Source of the DNA: Desulfomicrobium sp. UBA5193
GTDB taxonomy: Bacteria; Desulfobacterota; Desulfovibrionia; Desulfovibrionales; Desulfomicrobiaceae
Reading direction: 5' to 3'
DNA: 64,000 nt
Assembly: GCA_002412965.1 (NCBI GenBank)
Contig: DHWB01000014.1
Span: 35,218 to 99,217, forward strand
Position 1 is the stretch's first letter. Every line of letters begins with the position of its first letter. Shown here piece by piece: positions 50,957 through 60,653 of the stretch. Made by a program: the position numbers and the translations under genes. The notes beneath the pieces are model-generated. The model was given only the letters and a program-made list of their open reading frames with translations, did not search any database and was not told the origin of the DNA.

Positions 50957-51783
50957 AACGGCTCCTGCTCTGCACCGACCTGGACCGGACCCTGATCCCC
51001 AACGGCTTCCAGCCCGAATCTCCCTCGGCCAAAAAACGCTTCGCGCGACTGGCGGCCAGGCCCGAAATCTGCCTGGCCTATGTGACCGGTCGCCACAGGG
51101 AGCTGATCGCGGACGCCATCGCGGAGCACGGCTTGCCGATTCCCGACTTCGCCATCGCCAATGTCGGCTCGACCATCTACCGGGTCGATCATCCGGCGGG
51201 TTGGCATTCCTGGAGCGACTGGGACGAGCATATCGCGACGGACTGGCTGGACCTGTCCGCCACCGAACTGCACAGCCTGCTGCATGACCTCCCGGACCTG
51301 CGCCTGCAGGAAAAGGAAAAACAGAATCGCCACAAGCTGAGCTTCTACGTTCCGCTGGAGGCGGACATCCCGGCGCTGATCAGCCAGATGGATGACCGCT
51401 TGCGGCGGGCGTCCCTGCACGCCAGCCTGATCTGGAGCATCGACGAACCAGCGGGAACGGGCCTGCTCGACGTGCTGCCCGAAAGCGCCGGCAAGCTGAA
51501 CGCGATCCGGTTTCTCATGGGGCGGGAGAATTTTTCACTGCGGGACACTGTCTTTGCGGGTGACAGCGGAAACGACCTGGATGTGCTCCTGAGCGACATC
51601 CCCGCCGTGCTGGTGGCCAACGCCGACCCCGAGATCAAGGCCCGCCTGTCCCGCAAAAAACGTGCGGCGCTTTACATCGCCACGGGCGGCTATCTGGGCA
51701 TGAACGGCAACTACGGCGCAGGTATTCTGGAGGGAGTCGCTCACTTCTGGCCCGAAGCGGACGCATGGCTGCACGAATTGTAA
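50953..51783 (+). CDS. spp: sucrose-phosphate phosphatase
   Basis: A 276-residue HAD-superfamily (S6PP family) phosphatase that releases sucrose. The catalytic aspartates are D9 and D11 in CTDLDRTLIP; motif II is in YVTGRHRELI, NVGSTIY follows, and motif III/IV is in KLNAIRFLM and FAGDSGNDLDVL. It starts at ATG 50953, overlapping the synthase stop by four bases. Unlike the HAD-like tail of the synthase, its catalytic motifs are intact, so the two proteins split the two reactions. Confidence 0.93.
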   Translation: MKRLLLCTDLDRTLIPNGFQPESPSAKKRFARLAARPEICLAYVTGRHRELIADAIAEHGLPIPDFAIANVGSTIYRVDHPAGWHSWSDWDEHIATDWLDLSATELHSLLHDLPDLRLQEKEKQNRHKLSFYVPLEADIPALISQMDDRLRRASLHASLIWSIDEPAGTGLLDVLPESAGKLNAIRFLMGRENFSLRDTVFAGDSGNDLDVLLSDIPAVLVANADPEIKARLSRKKRAALYIATGGYLGMNGNYGAGILEGVAHFWPEADAWLHEL

Positions 51784-51801
51784 TCAACCAAGGTGATTCA
51801 T

Positions 51802-53754
51802 ATGTACGAACAAGTCTCTCACGCCCTGCTCAATGAAATCCTGGCCGGCCTCAAACCCGAGATCGGAAAATTCCGGCTGCGCCATTTCTACACCCGCCTG
51901 GGCGCAAATTTCTACGCCATCTATTCCCGCTTCAAGCTGCTCTACGGAGACCGTCCGGATTTCAAGCAGCAGATGGTCCGTCTGGTCGAGACCCTCGCCC
52001 TGCGCTACATGGAACGAACCCCCGCCTTGCGAAAGTCGGACCTGGCGCGTGAAGTGAACTACAATTGGTTTTTAAGCCAGAAATGGGTGGCCATGACCAT
52101 GTACTGCGATCGTTTCTCGGGCGACCTGCGCGGCATGCAGAGCAAGCTGCCCTATCTGCAGGATCTGGGCGTCAACATGCTGCACATCATGCCCATCCTC
52201 GACTGCCCGCCGGACAACAACGACGGCGGCTACGCCGTGCGCAACTTCCGAAAGATCGACTCCAGGTACGGGACCATCGAGGACGTTCAGGAATTAGCCA
52301 CTACACTCAAGAATCGCGAGATGCTGCTGATCCTCGATGTCGTGGTCAACCACACCTCGAACGAACATGACTGGGCCAAGCGGGCGCAGCGCGGTGAAGA
52401 AAAATACCAGGACTATTACTACGTCTTCGACAATCGCGACATCCCGGACGCCTATGAACAGGCCATGCCCGAGATTTTTCCCACCCAGGCCCCCGGCAAC
52501 TTCACCTGGGACGAGGCCATGGGCAAGTGGGTCATGACGGTCTTCAACAGCTACCAATGGGATCTGAACTATCGCAACCCGGCGGTGCTCATCGAGATGC
52601 TCGACATCATCCTCTTCTGGGCGAACAAGGGCGTGGACATCCTGCGCCTGGATGCCGTCGCCTTCTTGTGGAAGAAGATCGGGGGCACCTGCCAGAACGA
52701 GCGCGAGGCCCACCTGCTGCTGCGGCTCATGAAGGAGTGCTGCCAGGTGACAGCGCCCGGAGTGCTGTTCATCGCCGAGGCCATTGTCGCACCCACCGAG
52801 ATCGCCAAGTATTTCGGCGAGGACGCGATCTACTCCAAGGAATGCGAGATCGCCTACAACGCCTCGCTCATGGCCCTGCTCTGGGATGCCGTGGCCACCA
52901 AGAACGCGAACCTGCTCAACCTGGGCGTGAAGAACCTGCCGCAGAAACTGGAGCGGGCGACCTGGCTCAATTATGTGCGCTGTCACGATGATATCGGGCT
53001 TGGCTTCGACGACAGGGACGTGGAGCTCGCGGGATACGACCCGACCCTGCACCGGGCTTTCCTGATCGACTATTTCACGGGCAACTTTCCGCAGTCCTTG
53101 GCCCGGGGCATGCCCTTCGGCACGAACATCAAGACCGGCGATGCGCGCATTTCCGGCTCCCTTGCCTCGCTGGTCGGTCTGGAGGCCGCACTGGAAGCAC
53201 AGGATGAAGAGGCTGTGGAGGCGGCCATCAAGACCATCGTGCTCCTGCACAACGTCATCCTCTCCTTCGGCGGCCTGCCGCTCATGTATTACGGCGACGC
53301 CATCGGCACGCTGAACAATCTGGAATTTCTGACCGATCCGGTGACGCAAAACGATTCGCGCTGGGTGCACCGCTCCCGCTTCGACTGGGACAAGGCGGAA
53401 AAACGCCATCAAACCGGCACGGTCGAACAGCGAATCTTCTCGGCCCTGAAAAAACTCGTCGCCCTGCGCAAGGAGATCCCGGCTTTCGCGGATCTGGACA
53501 ACCGCCATCTGCTGCTGATCGACAACCCGAACCTGCTGGTCTTTTATCGGACGGACCCGGAAAACAGCCACGGCAGGGTGCTCGTCATCAGCAACTTCAA
53601 CTTCGAAGCGCAGCAGGTTCCCGTCGACGCGCTGACGCCGCATGGCTTCTTCGCACATGAAAACATGACGGACCTGTGTTCCGGCGAGCGCGTCCACATG
53701 GAGGACGGACAGGTGACCATACCGGCCCTCTCTTTTTACTGGCTCAAGGATTGA
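51802..53754 (+). CDS. ams: amylosucrase (GH13)
   Basis: The 650-residue GH13 enzyme transfers glucose from sucrose to a glucan, releasing fructose. Family motifs: the helical N-terminal domain (1-90), MYCDRFSGDLRGM, DVVVNHTSNEHDWAK, the nucleophile region DILRLDAVAFLWKK, the acid/base FIAEAIV, and YVRCHDDIGLGF, the amylosucrase form of the last conserved motif. Released fructose can be phosphorylated by the kinase of this operon. I choose ATG 51802 over GTG 51793 because AAGG lies at the right distance. Sucrose-phosphorylase-type enzymes are shorter and lack the N-terminal helical domain. Confidence 0.93.
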   Translation: MYEQVSHALLNEILAGLKPEIGKFRLRHFYTRLGANFYAIYSRFKLLYGDRPDFKQQMVRLVETLALRYMERTPALRKSDLAREVNYNWFLSQKWVAMTMYCDRFSGDLRGMQSKLPYLQDLGVNMLHIMPILDCPPDNNDGGYAVRNFRKIDSRYGTIEDVQELATTLKNREMLLILDVVVNHTSNEHDWAKRAQRGEEKYQDYYYVFDNRDIPDAYEQAMPEIFPTQAPGNFTWDEAMGKWVMTVFNSYQWDLNYRNPAVLIEMLDIILFWANKGVDILRLDAVAFLWKKIGGTCQNEREAHLLLRLMKECCQVTAPGVLFIAEAIVAPTEIAKYFGEDAIYSKECEIAYNASLMALLWDAVATKNANLLNLGVKNLPQKLERATWLNYVRCHDDIGLGFDDRDVELAGYDPTLHRAFLIDYFTGNFPQSLARGMPFGTNIKTGDARISGSLASLVGLEAALEAQDEEAVEAAIKTIVLLHNVILSFGGLPLMYYGDAIGTLNNLEFLTDPVTQNDSRWVHRSRFDWDKAEKRHQTGTVEQRIFSALKKLVALRKEIPAFADLDNRHLLLIDNPNLLVFYRTDPENSHGRVLVISNFNFEAQQVPVDALTPHGFFAHENMTDLCSGERVHMEDGQVTIPALSFYWLKD

Positions 53755-53774
53755 AAGACTGGAAGGAAAAGGAT

Positions 53775-54344
53775 TCAGGCCTTCCCGTTGAAGAGCGACA
53801 CCCCGGCCACGACGATGCCGTAATAGAGGTAAAAGCGGGGGATGCGGAACAAACAAGCCATGACCATGGGCCAAAAGCCCACCCCGAGCACGCCCGCCGT
53901 CCAGCAGGTGACGGAAAACGGCATCGGGGTGGTCGCTCCCGCAAGCACGGCCCACAGACCGTACTTCTTGAACAGGGCTTCGTGCTCGATCCTGAATTCT
54001 CCAAACATGCGCTGAAAAAAGGGAAGGTGCCCGAGCCAGCGGCCGATGGCCCAGCCCTGGATCCCGGCCCAGGCCGAGACAACACCGAGGATGCCCACGT
54101 AAACCGGCCATTCGGCGGCAAGGACGCTTTTTGCGATGACGAGAAGCAGCACATCCGGCGGAAAGGGGGTGACCAGCGTGTCCGTGAACAGCAGAATGGC
54201 GGCCAGACCGGCAAATCCGAGCCGCTCCGCCACCCATTGCGCGCCTGCTTCCAATTGGGGCTCGAACACGAACCCGAGCGCCGCCATGAGCACTGTCAGC
54301 GCGACGACGGCGACAAGCGTCTTGAGCAGGGCGTTACGCATCAT
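53775..54344 (-). CDS. VTT/DedA-family (YqaA-like) membrane protein
   Basis: A 189-residue integral membrane protein with four to five helices and a VTT-domain pattern: FTDTLVTPFPPDVLLLVIAKS, GWAIGRWLGHLPFF, and ATTPMPFSVTCWTAGVLGVGF with the conserved Gly/Pro re-entrant motif. Such proteins act in membrane lipid or ion homeostasis; some are flippases. It converges with amylosucrase, 20 bases away. No clear ribosome site precedes ATG 54344 or 54341. Confidence 0.8.
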   Translation of the reverse strand: MMRNALLKTLVAVVALTVLMAALGFVFEPQLEAGAQWVAERLGFAGLAAILLFTDTLVTPFPPDVLLLVIAKSVLAAEWPVYVGILGVVSAWAGIQGWAIGRWLGHLPFFQRMFGEFRIEHEALFKKYGLWAVLAGATTPMPFSVTCWTAGVLGVGFWPMVMACLFRIPRFYLYYGIVVAGVSLFNGKA

Positions 54345-54647
54345 GATTGATTCAGGTCTGCGGCGGTCGAAGTGGTCATCTTGTCGGTTCTTTCAGCCGT
54401 GCTTGTGTTCGGGGTGCAAAGGTGCGGAGCGCAAGGCGGCATGGGGCGACCCATGCGTGCCGGGGAAATGAAGCCTGGTCCGTGAGTCGACAGCGATCTA
54501 GCCGAGGTTGAGAATCCAGGCAATAAAAATCGCGGCCGCAACGCGTTTCACGGGTATCGCCGGTCCCTTTTCGAGCGCATCCGGCTCCTGTCTGTGCGCG
54601 AACGTCTCGCTCTTGTTCGACAAGACCGCCAATGAAAGCCTTGGCCA
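54345..54647. other. gene-free spacer between ubiA and the VTT/DedA gene
   Basis: About 300 bases; frames open across it on both strands have no ribosome sites and no recognisable motifs. It may hold the promoter of the leftward membrane-protein gene. I see no repeat or strong hairpin. Confidence 0.45.
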
Positions 54648-55541
54648 TCACATGAAGAGAAACAGCAGCGCGAACCCGATCATGGGCAGCAGGCAAAAAG
54701 CCACCTGCGCGGTGACAAAGACTGCCATTTCCCGCTCTCCGGGACGGGCGCCGAACCGGCGCAGGGAGATCAGCGCCAAGATGGCGCAGGGGGCGGCAAG
54801 GATGCTGCGCTGCAGCATGGTCGTTCCGTCCAGAGGCACAAGCACAAGATAAATCAGGGCCAGCGCGTTCAGGATCAGTATGAAGCGCTGACTGTCGCGC
54901 ACCCCGGTCCGCACGGCATGGGTGCGCTTGCTGGCGGCCCGGTCGGAGGGCTCGTCCGGGAGAGCCGTGGCCAGGGCGCAGGACAGGGCCAGCAGGAGCA
55001 GCAAGGCCATCATGACCCAGGGCAGGCCCGCCAGACTTCCCGCATGGGCGCCGTATCCGATCATCGGCAGCACAAGGCCCACGCCAAGCATCTGCAACAG
55101 CTCCCCACCGCCGCGATACGAAAGGCGCAGCGGCGGATAACTGTAGGCCCACAGCAGCGCAAGCCCGAAAAGAATGAGCGGCAGGGGCAGCCAGTTGCCG
55201 TGCCGCATCCCCAAAACCGCACCGGCCAGGGCCGAAAGCAGCGCGCAGGACGCGGCGGCTATCGCCAGTTCACGGCGAGAGAGCAGCCCCTGGACCAGAA
55301 CACGCGAGCCTCCGGAGAAGATGGTGAAGGTGGTGTTCTCTTTGTCCGTCGCGATGTCAGCGACATCATTGGCAAATACGATATAGAGCTGACTGGCCAG
55401 ACCATAAAAATGACAGATCAGCACTATTTCCCAGGAAAAGACATCCCGCAGGGCCAGGGCCTGCCCCAACAGGAGCGGCCAGAAAATATACATCTGCGAA
55501 GGCAATCGTGCCGCCTGCACCCAGACCCTCCATGTCGGCAT
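54648..55541 (-). CDS. UbiA-family prenyltransferase (MenA-like)
   Basis: The 297-residue membrane protein has about eight to nine helices and the two Asp-rich motifs of UbiA prenyltransferases: NDVADIATDKEN (about 58-69) and DEPSDRAASKRT (about 195-206). RLPSQMYIFWPLLLGQALAL at the N-terminus and SGGSRVLVQGLLS resemble MenA, which prenylates dihydroxynaphthoate in menaquinone synthesis; other aromatic substrates cannot be excluded. ATG 55541 has GGAAG upstream; the frame open to 55607 is not supported. The gene lies 66 bases after a HIT-family gene in the same direction. Confidence 0.82.
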   Translation of the reverse strand: MPTWRVWVQAARLPSQMYIFWPLLLGQALALRDVFSWEIVLICHFYGLASQLYIVFANDVADIATDKENTTFTIFSGGSRVLVQGLLSRRELAIAAASCALLSALAGAVLGMRHGNWLPLPLILFGLALLWAYSYPPLRLSYRGGGELLQMLGVGLVLPMIGYGAHAGSLAGLPWVMMALLLLLALSCALATALPDEPSDRAASKRTHAVRTGVRDSQRFILILNALALIYLVLVPLDGTTMLQRSILAAPCAILALISLRRFGARPGEREMAVFVTAQVAFCLLPMIGFALLFLFM

Positions 55542-55607
55542 GGACAGCTTCCGGCCAGAGCACGGCGACGAACGACGGGACACATCCACGCAGGCAGGAG
55601 GCGACAT

Positions 55608-56012
55608 TCAGCCCCCCAGGACTGGCAGGCATGACCGCGCCAGGGCTGCGAGCTTGTGAACGTCGGCATCCCCGTAAACGCGACCAGGAACTGACCGCCC
55701 CCAGACCACTCCCGGCCAGTAGGGGTCCGTCTTCCAGCGACCGATGACATGAAAATGGAATTGCGGCACCATGTTGCCGATGGCTGCGATGTTGACCTTG
55801 TCGCAACCTTCGTCGCGCTTGAGCATCGCGCCCAGCATCGACGACGCGGTCAGAAGCTGATCGCGCAGATGTGCGGGCAATTCATGCCATTCGATGGCGT
55901 CTGTTTCAGGGACGAGGATGAACCAGCGTACATGGGCGTCCCTGTGCAACAGGAGCCGAAGCTCCCGCCATGTTCCCAGTACGTGGCAGTCCGCAGCAAG
56001 AGTGGGGTGCAT
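55608..56012 (-). CDS. HIT-family nucleotide-binding hydrolase
   Basis: A 134-residue histidine-triad protein with the HxHxH-type motif QFHFHVIGR (His about 91, 93) near VNIAAIGNMVPQ. VRWFILVPETDAIEWHELP resembles the DUF-HIT group common in proteobacteria. HIT proteins hydrolyse or transfer nucleotidyl groups; the exact substrate is unknown. ATG 56012 fits the domain start; an upstream codon at 56027 is possible. It is followed in the same direction by ubiA. Confidence 0.88.
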   Translation of the reverse strand: MHPTLAADCHVLGTWRELRLLLHRDAHVRWFILVPETDAIEWHELPAHLRDQLLTASSMLGAMLKRDEGCDKVNIAAIGNMVPQFHFHVIGRWKTDPYWPGVVWGRSVPGRVYGDADVHKLAALARSCLPVLGG

Positions 56013-56198
56013 TATGAATGATTCCATGCCCGACGCTACGGCAGCGATGCCCCCTCCCGCAAGCGCGGACTTTCCCGGCCAGCCAGGCTGTCCGACAAGA
56101 AGCCCAAAAAGAAGAACGCTTTACAGTTCTCCGCAACAGATGATACGCGCAATCCGTGGCACCCAAGTCCCTACATACACTCCTGGAGGTATCGAAGC

Positions 56199-57746
56199 AT
56201 GCGTTCCCTGACAATTTTGAGCTGTCTTCTCCTGTTTCTCGGATCGATGGCCCCTGCGGCCTTTGCTGCGGACAAAGACACCCTTGTCGTTTCCGTGTCT
56301 TCGGACATCCACACCATGGACCCCGGAGTATCCAGCGACAACTACGACTGGCGGCAGATCTATCCCTGCTATGACCGGCTGGTGAAGTACAAGGTCAAGG
56401 ACGGGGTCGGCCTGACCGAGGTGGAGCCCATGGCCGCCGAGTCATGGACCGTGTCCGAGGACGGCCTGAAATGGATCTTCAAGATCAGGAAAGGCATCAC
56501 CTTCGATGACGGCTCCCCCCTCAACGCCGAGGCCGTGCGTTATTCCTTCGACCGCACCCTGGCCATCGGCAAGGGCCCGGCCGACAACCTGACCGCCATC
56601 GCATCCATGGCCGTAGTCGACGACTACACCCTCGAAATCACGCTCAAGAATCCCTACGGCCCCTTCCTGCAGACCCTGGCCACCAACGGCGCGTCGATCA
56701 TCAACCCCAAGGTCGCGGCCAAGGCCGTGGGTGACGACAAGGCCCAGGCCTTCCTGGCCGAGAACATCGACGGCAGCGGCCCCTTCAAGATCGTGGAGTG
56801 GACGCGCGGCCAGCGCTGCGTGCTCGAAGCCAAGCCGAAGTACTGGGGAGACAAGCCGAAGCTGAAGAAAGTCATCATCCGCTTCATGTCCGAATCCGCC
56901 GACCGGCGCATGGCCCTGGAACAGGGTGACGTGGACATCGCCGAGAACATCCTCATCGACCAGATCCCGGCCCTGGAGAAGAACAAGGACATCGTCGTCA
57001 ACCGCTTCCCCTCGCAGATGGTCGAGTACGTGTATGTCAACTGCCAGAACCCCAAGCTCAGCAACCCGGCCGTGCGCCAGGCCCTGTCCTACGCCGTGGA
57101 CTACCAGGGTATCATCGACCACGTGCTGCAGGGCAACGGCGTGCAGATGCGCGGCCCCATCCCCGATGGCATGTGGGGTCATCGCAAGGATGTCTTCCAG
57201 TACAAGCTCGATGTCGCCAAGGCCAAGGAACTGCTCAAGTCCGCCGGCGCCGAGAACCTGGAATTGACCCTCATCTATTCCGAACGCCGCGCCACCTGGG
57301 AACAGATCGCCCTGGTCATGCAGGCCAATCTGGCCGACATCGGCGTGAAGCTCAATCTTGAACTCATGGCCAACCCGACCCTGCGCGACAAGATCGACAA
57401 GGGCGACTTCGACCTTTGCCTTGGCGCCTGGAGCCCGGACTTTGCCGACCCCTACATGTTCATGAACTTCTGGTTCGACTCGGCCAAGCAGGGTCTGCCC
57501 GGCAACCGCAGCTTCTACAAGAACGACAAGGTGGATGAACTGCTGCGCAAGGCCGAGGTGTCGTCCAAGGTCGAAGAACGCAAGAAACTCTACAGCGACG
57601 CTCAGGACATCATCATGCAGGACGCCCCGTACATCTTCCTGTACCAGATCCAGACCATCGTGCCCCTGCGGGCAGGCGTGCAGGGCTACGTCTTCAACCC
57701 CATGCTCGAATCCATGTACAACTTCGAATCCATCTCGAAAAAATAG
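56199..57746 (+). CDS. dppA: dipeptide/oligopeptide ABC transporter substrate-binding protein (family 5)
   Basis: The 515-residue SBP_bac_5 protein has a signal peptide (RSLTILSCLLLFLGSMAPA, cleavage after AFA) and the family signatures SSDIHTMDPGVSSDNYDWRQ, EPMAAESWTVSEDGLKWIF, IRKGITFDDGSPLNAEAV and the WSPDFADPYMFMNFWF region. It captures peptides in the periplasm for the permeases and ATPases encoded next. The association with an M55 D-aminopeptidase gene suggests peptides containing D-residues or cell-wall peptides. GGAGGT precedes ATG 56199. Confidence 0.93.
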   Translation: MRSLTILSCLLLFLGSMAPAAFAADKDTLVVSVSSDIHTMDPGVSSDNYDWRQIYPCYDRLVKYKVKDGVGLTEVEPMAAESWTVSEDGLKWIFKIRKGITFDDGSPLNAEAVRYSFDRTLAIGKGPADNLTAIASMAVVDDYTLEITLKNPYGPFLQTLATNGASIINPKVAAKAVGDDKAQAFLAENIDGSGPFKIVEWTRGQRCVLEAKPKYWGDKPKLKKVIIRFMSESADRRMALEQGDVDIAENILIDQIPALEKNKDIVVNRFPSQMVEYVYVNCQNPKLSNPAVRQALSYAVDYQGIIDHVLQGNGVQMRGPIPDGMWGHRKDVFQYKLDVAKAKELLKSAGAENLELTLIYSERRATWEQIALVMQANLADIGVKLNLELMANPTLRDKIDKGDFDLCLGAWSPDFADPYMFMNFWFDSAKQGLPGNRSFYKNDKVDELLRKAEVSSKVEERKKLYSDAQDIIMQDAPYIFLYQIQTIVPLRAGVQGYVFNPMLESMYNFESISKK

Positions 57747-57794
57747 GCCGCAGCCGTGGCCAGGCAGACTTGCCTGGCCACGGCGCATCCTGCC

Positions 57795-58805
57795 ATGCGA
57801 ATCCTCACCTACATTTTCAAACGCATCCTGGCCGCGATTCCAGTGCTCATCGGCGTGAGCATTCTCACGTTCATCATTTCGCACGCCATTCCCGGTGATC
57901 CGGCCCTGCTCATTGTCGGCCCCAAGGCCAGCAAGGCGGCGGTGGAATCCATCCGCAAGGAGCACGGCCTGGACCGTCCCATGCCCGTGCAGTATCTGCG
58001 CTACATGCGCGGCCTGGCGCAGGGTGACCTGGGGCAGTCGATCCGCAACCATCGCCCCGTGACCAGCGATCTGGCCGACTTCTTTCCGGCGACTCTGGAA
58101 CTGACCATGGCGAGCCTTTTCCTGTGCCTCTTCATCGGCATCCCCCTGGGCATCCTGGCCGCCGTACGCCGCAATCGTCTCGCCGACCATGTGGCCAGGG
58201 TCATTTCGGTCATCGGCGTGTCCACCCCGGTCTTTTGGCTTGGACTGATGCTGCTTCTGCTCTTCTACCGTCACCTGGGCTGGCTGCCTGGCTCCGGGCG
58301 GCTGGACGTGACCAGCTCGCCGCCCATAGGCGTGACCGGCCTGTACGTGATCGACGCCGCCCTGGCCGGGGACTGGGCGCTCTTCAGGGAGGTACTGAGT
58401 CATCTCATCCTGCCCGCTTTCTGTCTGTCCTACGTGTATCTGGCGGTCATCACGCGCATCGTGCGCTCCTCGATGATTGCGGTGCTGGGCCAGGATTACA
58501 TCACCACCGCCAAGGCCAACGGGCTGTCCACGTTCCGGGTCATCTTCAAGCACGCATTCAAGAACTCGCTCATCCCCACCGTGACCATCGCGGGCCTGTC
58601 CCTGGGCGAGCTCCTCGGCGGGGCCATCCTGACCGAGACGATCTTCGCGTGGCCGGGCATGGGCAAATACGTGGTCGATTCCATCAATTCCCTCGATTTT
58701 CCGGCCATCATGGGCTTTACCCTGGTGGCCAGCACGGCGTACGTCGCCATCAATCTCTGCGTGGATGTGCTGTACGCATTCCTGAACCCGCGCATACGCT
58801 ATTAG
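57795..58805 (+). CDS. dppB: dipeptide ABC transporter permease (DppB)
   Basis: A 336-residue permease with six helices. RILTYIFKRILAAIPVLIGV is the standard start of DppB/OppB proteins; AIPGDPALLIVGP follows, and the EAA loop near residues 230-250 includes TTAKANGLSTFRVIFKHAFKN. The last helices contain GGAILTETIFAWPGMGKYVV. ATG 57795 is 48 bases after the binding-protein stop. It pairs with the DppC permease nine bases downstream. Confidence 0.94.
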   Translation: MRILTYIFKRILAAIPVLIGVSILTFIISHAIPGDPALLIVGPKASKAAVESIRKEHGLDRPMPVQYLRYMRGLAQGDLGQSIRNHRPVTSDLADFFPATLELTMASLFLCLFIGIPLGILAAVRRNRLADHVARVISVIGVSTPVFWLGLMLLLLFYRHLGWLPGSGRLDVTSSPPIGVTGLYVIDAALAGDWALFREVLSHLILPAFCLSYVYLAVITRIVRSSMIAVLGQDYITTAKANGLSTFRVIFKHAFKNSLIPTVTIAGLSLGELLGGAILTETIFAWPGMGKYVVDSINSLDFPAIMGFTLVASTAYVAINLCVDVLYAFLNPRIRY

Positions 58806-58813
58806 AGGACGCC

Positions 58814-59671
58814 GTGCCCATTCATCCATTTTTTCGCGAACTGCGGCTCACCCTGGGCATACTCGCACGCAACCCCTCGGCCGTGATCGGCGGGGTCATC
58901 ATTGCCGTCATGGTCCTCCTGGCCGTGGGCGCGCCGCTGCTGGCCCCCTTCGACCCCGTGCGCCTGTCCTTGTCCGACCGCCTCCTGGCGCCGGGCGCGA
59001 CGCACTACTTCGGCACGGACGAGCTCGGCCGCGACATCTTCTCCCGCGTCATGTTCGGCGCGCGCATCTCCCTCTCCATCGGCCTTCTGGTCATCGCCGT
59101 GGCCGGAATCACGGGCGCGCTCATCGGCGCGACGTCCGGATATTTCGGAGGCAGGACCGACAACGTCATCATGCGCTTCATGGACGTCATCCTGTCCTTC
59201 CCGTCGCTCATCCTGGCTCTGGCCCTGGCTGCGGCCTTGGGACCGAGCCTTGTGAACGCCATTTTGGCCACCGCCTTCGTCATGATCCCCAAATTCGCCC
59301 GACTCGTGCGCGGCGAGGCCATGGTCGTGCGCGAGATGCCCTATGTGGCCGCCAGCCGGGTCGCCGGGGCCGGGCACGGCTTCATCATCCGCCGCCACAT
59401 TTTGCCCAATTGCCTGAACTCGGCCATTGTCCTCGCCACCCTGACCCTTGGCGACGCCATCCTCATCGCGGCCTCCCTGTCCTTCATCGGCCTCGGCGCC
59501 CAGCCGCCCACCCCGGAGTGGGGGGCCATGATCGCCTCGGGGCGGAAATTCCTGATGGACCAGTGGTGGTACGCGACTTTCCCTGGCCTCTTCATCCTGT
59601 TCACGGTCATCGGCTTCAACATCTTCGGCGACGCCCTGCGCGACGTCCTCGACCCGCGAATCAGGCGCTGA
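58814..59671 (+). CDS. dppC: dipeptide ABC transporter permease (DppC)
   Basis: The 285-residue permease has the DppC features: a cytosolic N-terminus, first helix near residues 20-45, HYFGTDELGRDIFSRVMFGA, ISLSIGLLVIAVAGITGALI, and the EAA loop with YVAASRVAGAGHGFIIRRHI. It ends GFNIFGDALRDVLDPRIRR. The start is GTG 58814 (AGAGGA upstream), eight bases after dppB. It forms the second half of the membrane channel. Confidence 0.93.
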   Translation: MPIHPFFRELRLTLGILARNPSAVIGGVIIAVMVLLAVGAPLLAPFDPVRLSLSDRLLAPGATHYFGTDELGRDIFSRVMFGARISLSIGLLVIAVAGITGALIGATSGYFGGRTDNVIMRFMDVILSFPSLILALALAAALGPSLVNAILATAFVMIPKFARLVRGEAMVVREMPYVAASRVAGAGHGFIIRRHILPNCLNSAIVLATLTLGDAILIAASLSFIGLGAQPPTPEWGAMIASGRKFLMDQWWYATFPGLFILFTVIGFNIFGDALRDVLDPRIRR

Positions 59672-59672
59672 C

Positions 59673-60653
59673 ATGACAAACACACTCCTCGACATCCGCA
59701 ACCTGTCCGTCAGCTTCGACACTTACCAGGGCCAGGCCCGCGTGCTGGACAAGGCAAGCCTGAGCGTAAGACACGGCGAGATCATGGGCCTGGTCGGCGA
59801 AACCAGCTGCGGCAAGTCCGTGCTCTCGCGCTCCATCCTGCGTATCATCCCCTCGCCTCCAGGGCGCATCGACGGCGGCGAGATCTTCTTCGAGGGCCAG
59901 GACCTGCTCAAATTGCCGCGCACGGCCATGCGCAAGCTGCGCGGCGAGCGCATCTCCATGATCTTCCAGGAACCCATGAGCAGTCTGAACCCCGTCTTTT
60001 CCGTAGGCAACCAGATGCGCGAGGTGGTCCGCTCCCATCGCCCGGTCAGCCGGGGCGAAGCGAACGCCATCTGTCTTGAGATGCTCGATTCCGTGCGTCT
60101 GCCGGACCCCGAGTCCGTGCTCGCGGCCTACCCGCACGAGCTGTCGGGGGGCATGCGCCAGCGGGTCATGATCGCCATGGCCCTGACCTGCCGTCCGGCG
60201 CTGCTGCTGGCCGACGAACCGACGACAGCTCTCGATGTCACGGTCCAGGGCCAGATCCTGGCCATTCTGGCCGAGCTCGCCGCGAGCCAGGGGCTGTCCA
60301 TCCTCTTCGTCACCCACGACATGGGCGTGGTCGCCCAGCTCTGCCACCGCGTGGCGGTCATGTACGCAGGCCAGGTCGTGGAGGTCGCAGACGTCGAGAG
60401 CCTCTTCGCCCGCCCGGCCCATCCGTACACGCAGGGCCTCATCGCCTCCATCCCCGGACGGACCTCAGGCGGCGAGCTGTACGCCATCCCGGGCAGCGTG
60501 CCGAGCTGTCTCGCCCCTCCGCCGGGCTGCCGCTTTCATACGCGCTGCACGCAGGCCGGGCCGGACTGCCGCCGGGCTGTCCCGGAGATGGTGCGCGTGG
60601 CCTCGGACCACAGCGTGGCCTGCCACCTCTGTCCTACGGGAGGCGCGCTGTGA
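59673..60653 (+). CDS. dppD: dipeptide ABC transporter ATPase (DppD)
   Basis: A 326-residue ABC ATPase: Walker A GETSCGKS (Cys is unusual at this loop position), Q-loop in MIFQEPMSSLNP, signature LSGGMRQRVMIAMAL, Walker B LLLADEPTTALD, and the H-loop in FVTHDMG. The C-terminal region with CLAPPPGCRFHTRCTQA and several cysteines matches the iron-sulfur/oligopeptide C-terminal domain of DppD-type ATPases. It starts one base after dppC and overlaps dppF by four bases. Confidence 0.95.
   Translation: MTNTLLDIRNLSVSFDTYQGQARVLDKASLSVRHGEIMGLVGETSCGKSVLSRSILRIIPSPPGRIDGGEIFFEGQDLLKLPRTAMRKLRGERISMIFQEPMSSLNPVFSVGNQMREVVRSHRPVSRGEANAICLEMLDSVRLPDPESVLAAYPHELSGGMRQRVMIAMALTCRPALLLADEPTTALDVTVQGQILAILAELAASQGLSILFVTHDMGVVAQLCHRVAVMYAGQVVEVADVESLFARPAHPYTQGLIASIPGRTSGGELYAIPGSVPSCLAPPPGCRFHTRCTQAGPDCRRAVPEMVRVASDHSVACHLCPTGGAL

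Noticed and set aside
56442..58829. A 795-codon minus-strand frame opposite the dpp genes
   Set aside because: Antisense to the clearly coding binding protein and permease genes; composition typical of a high-GC shadow frame.
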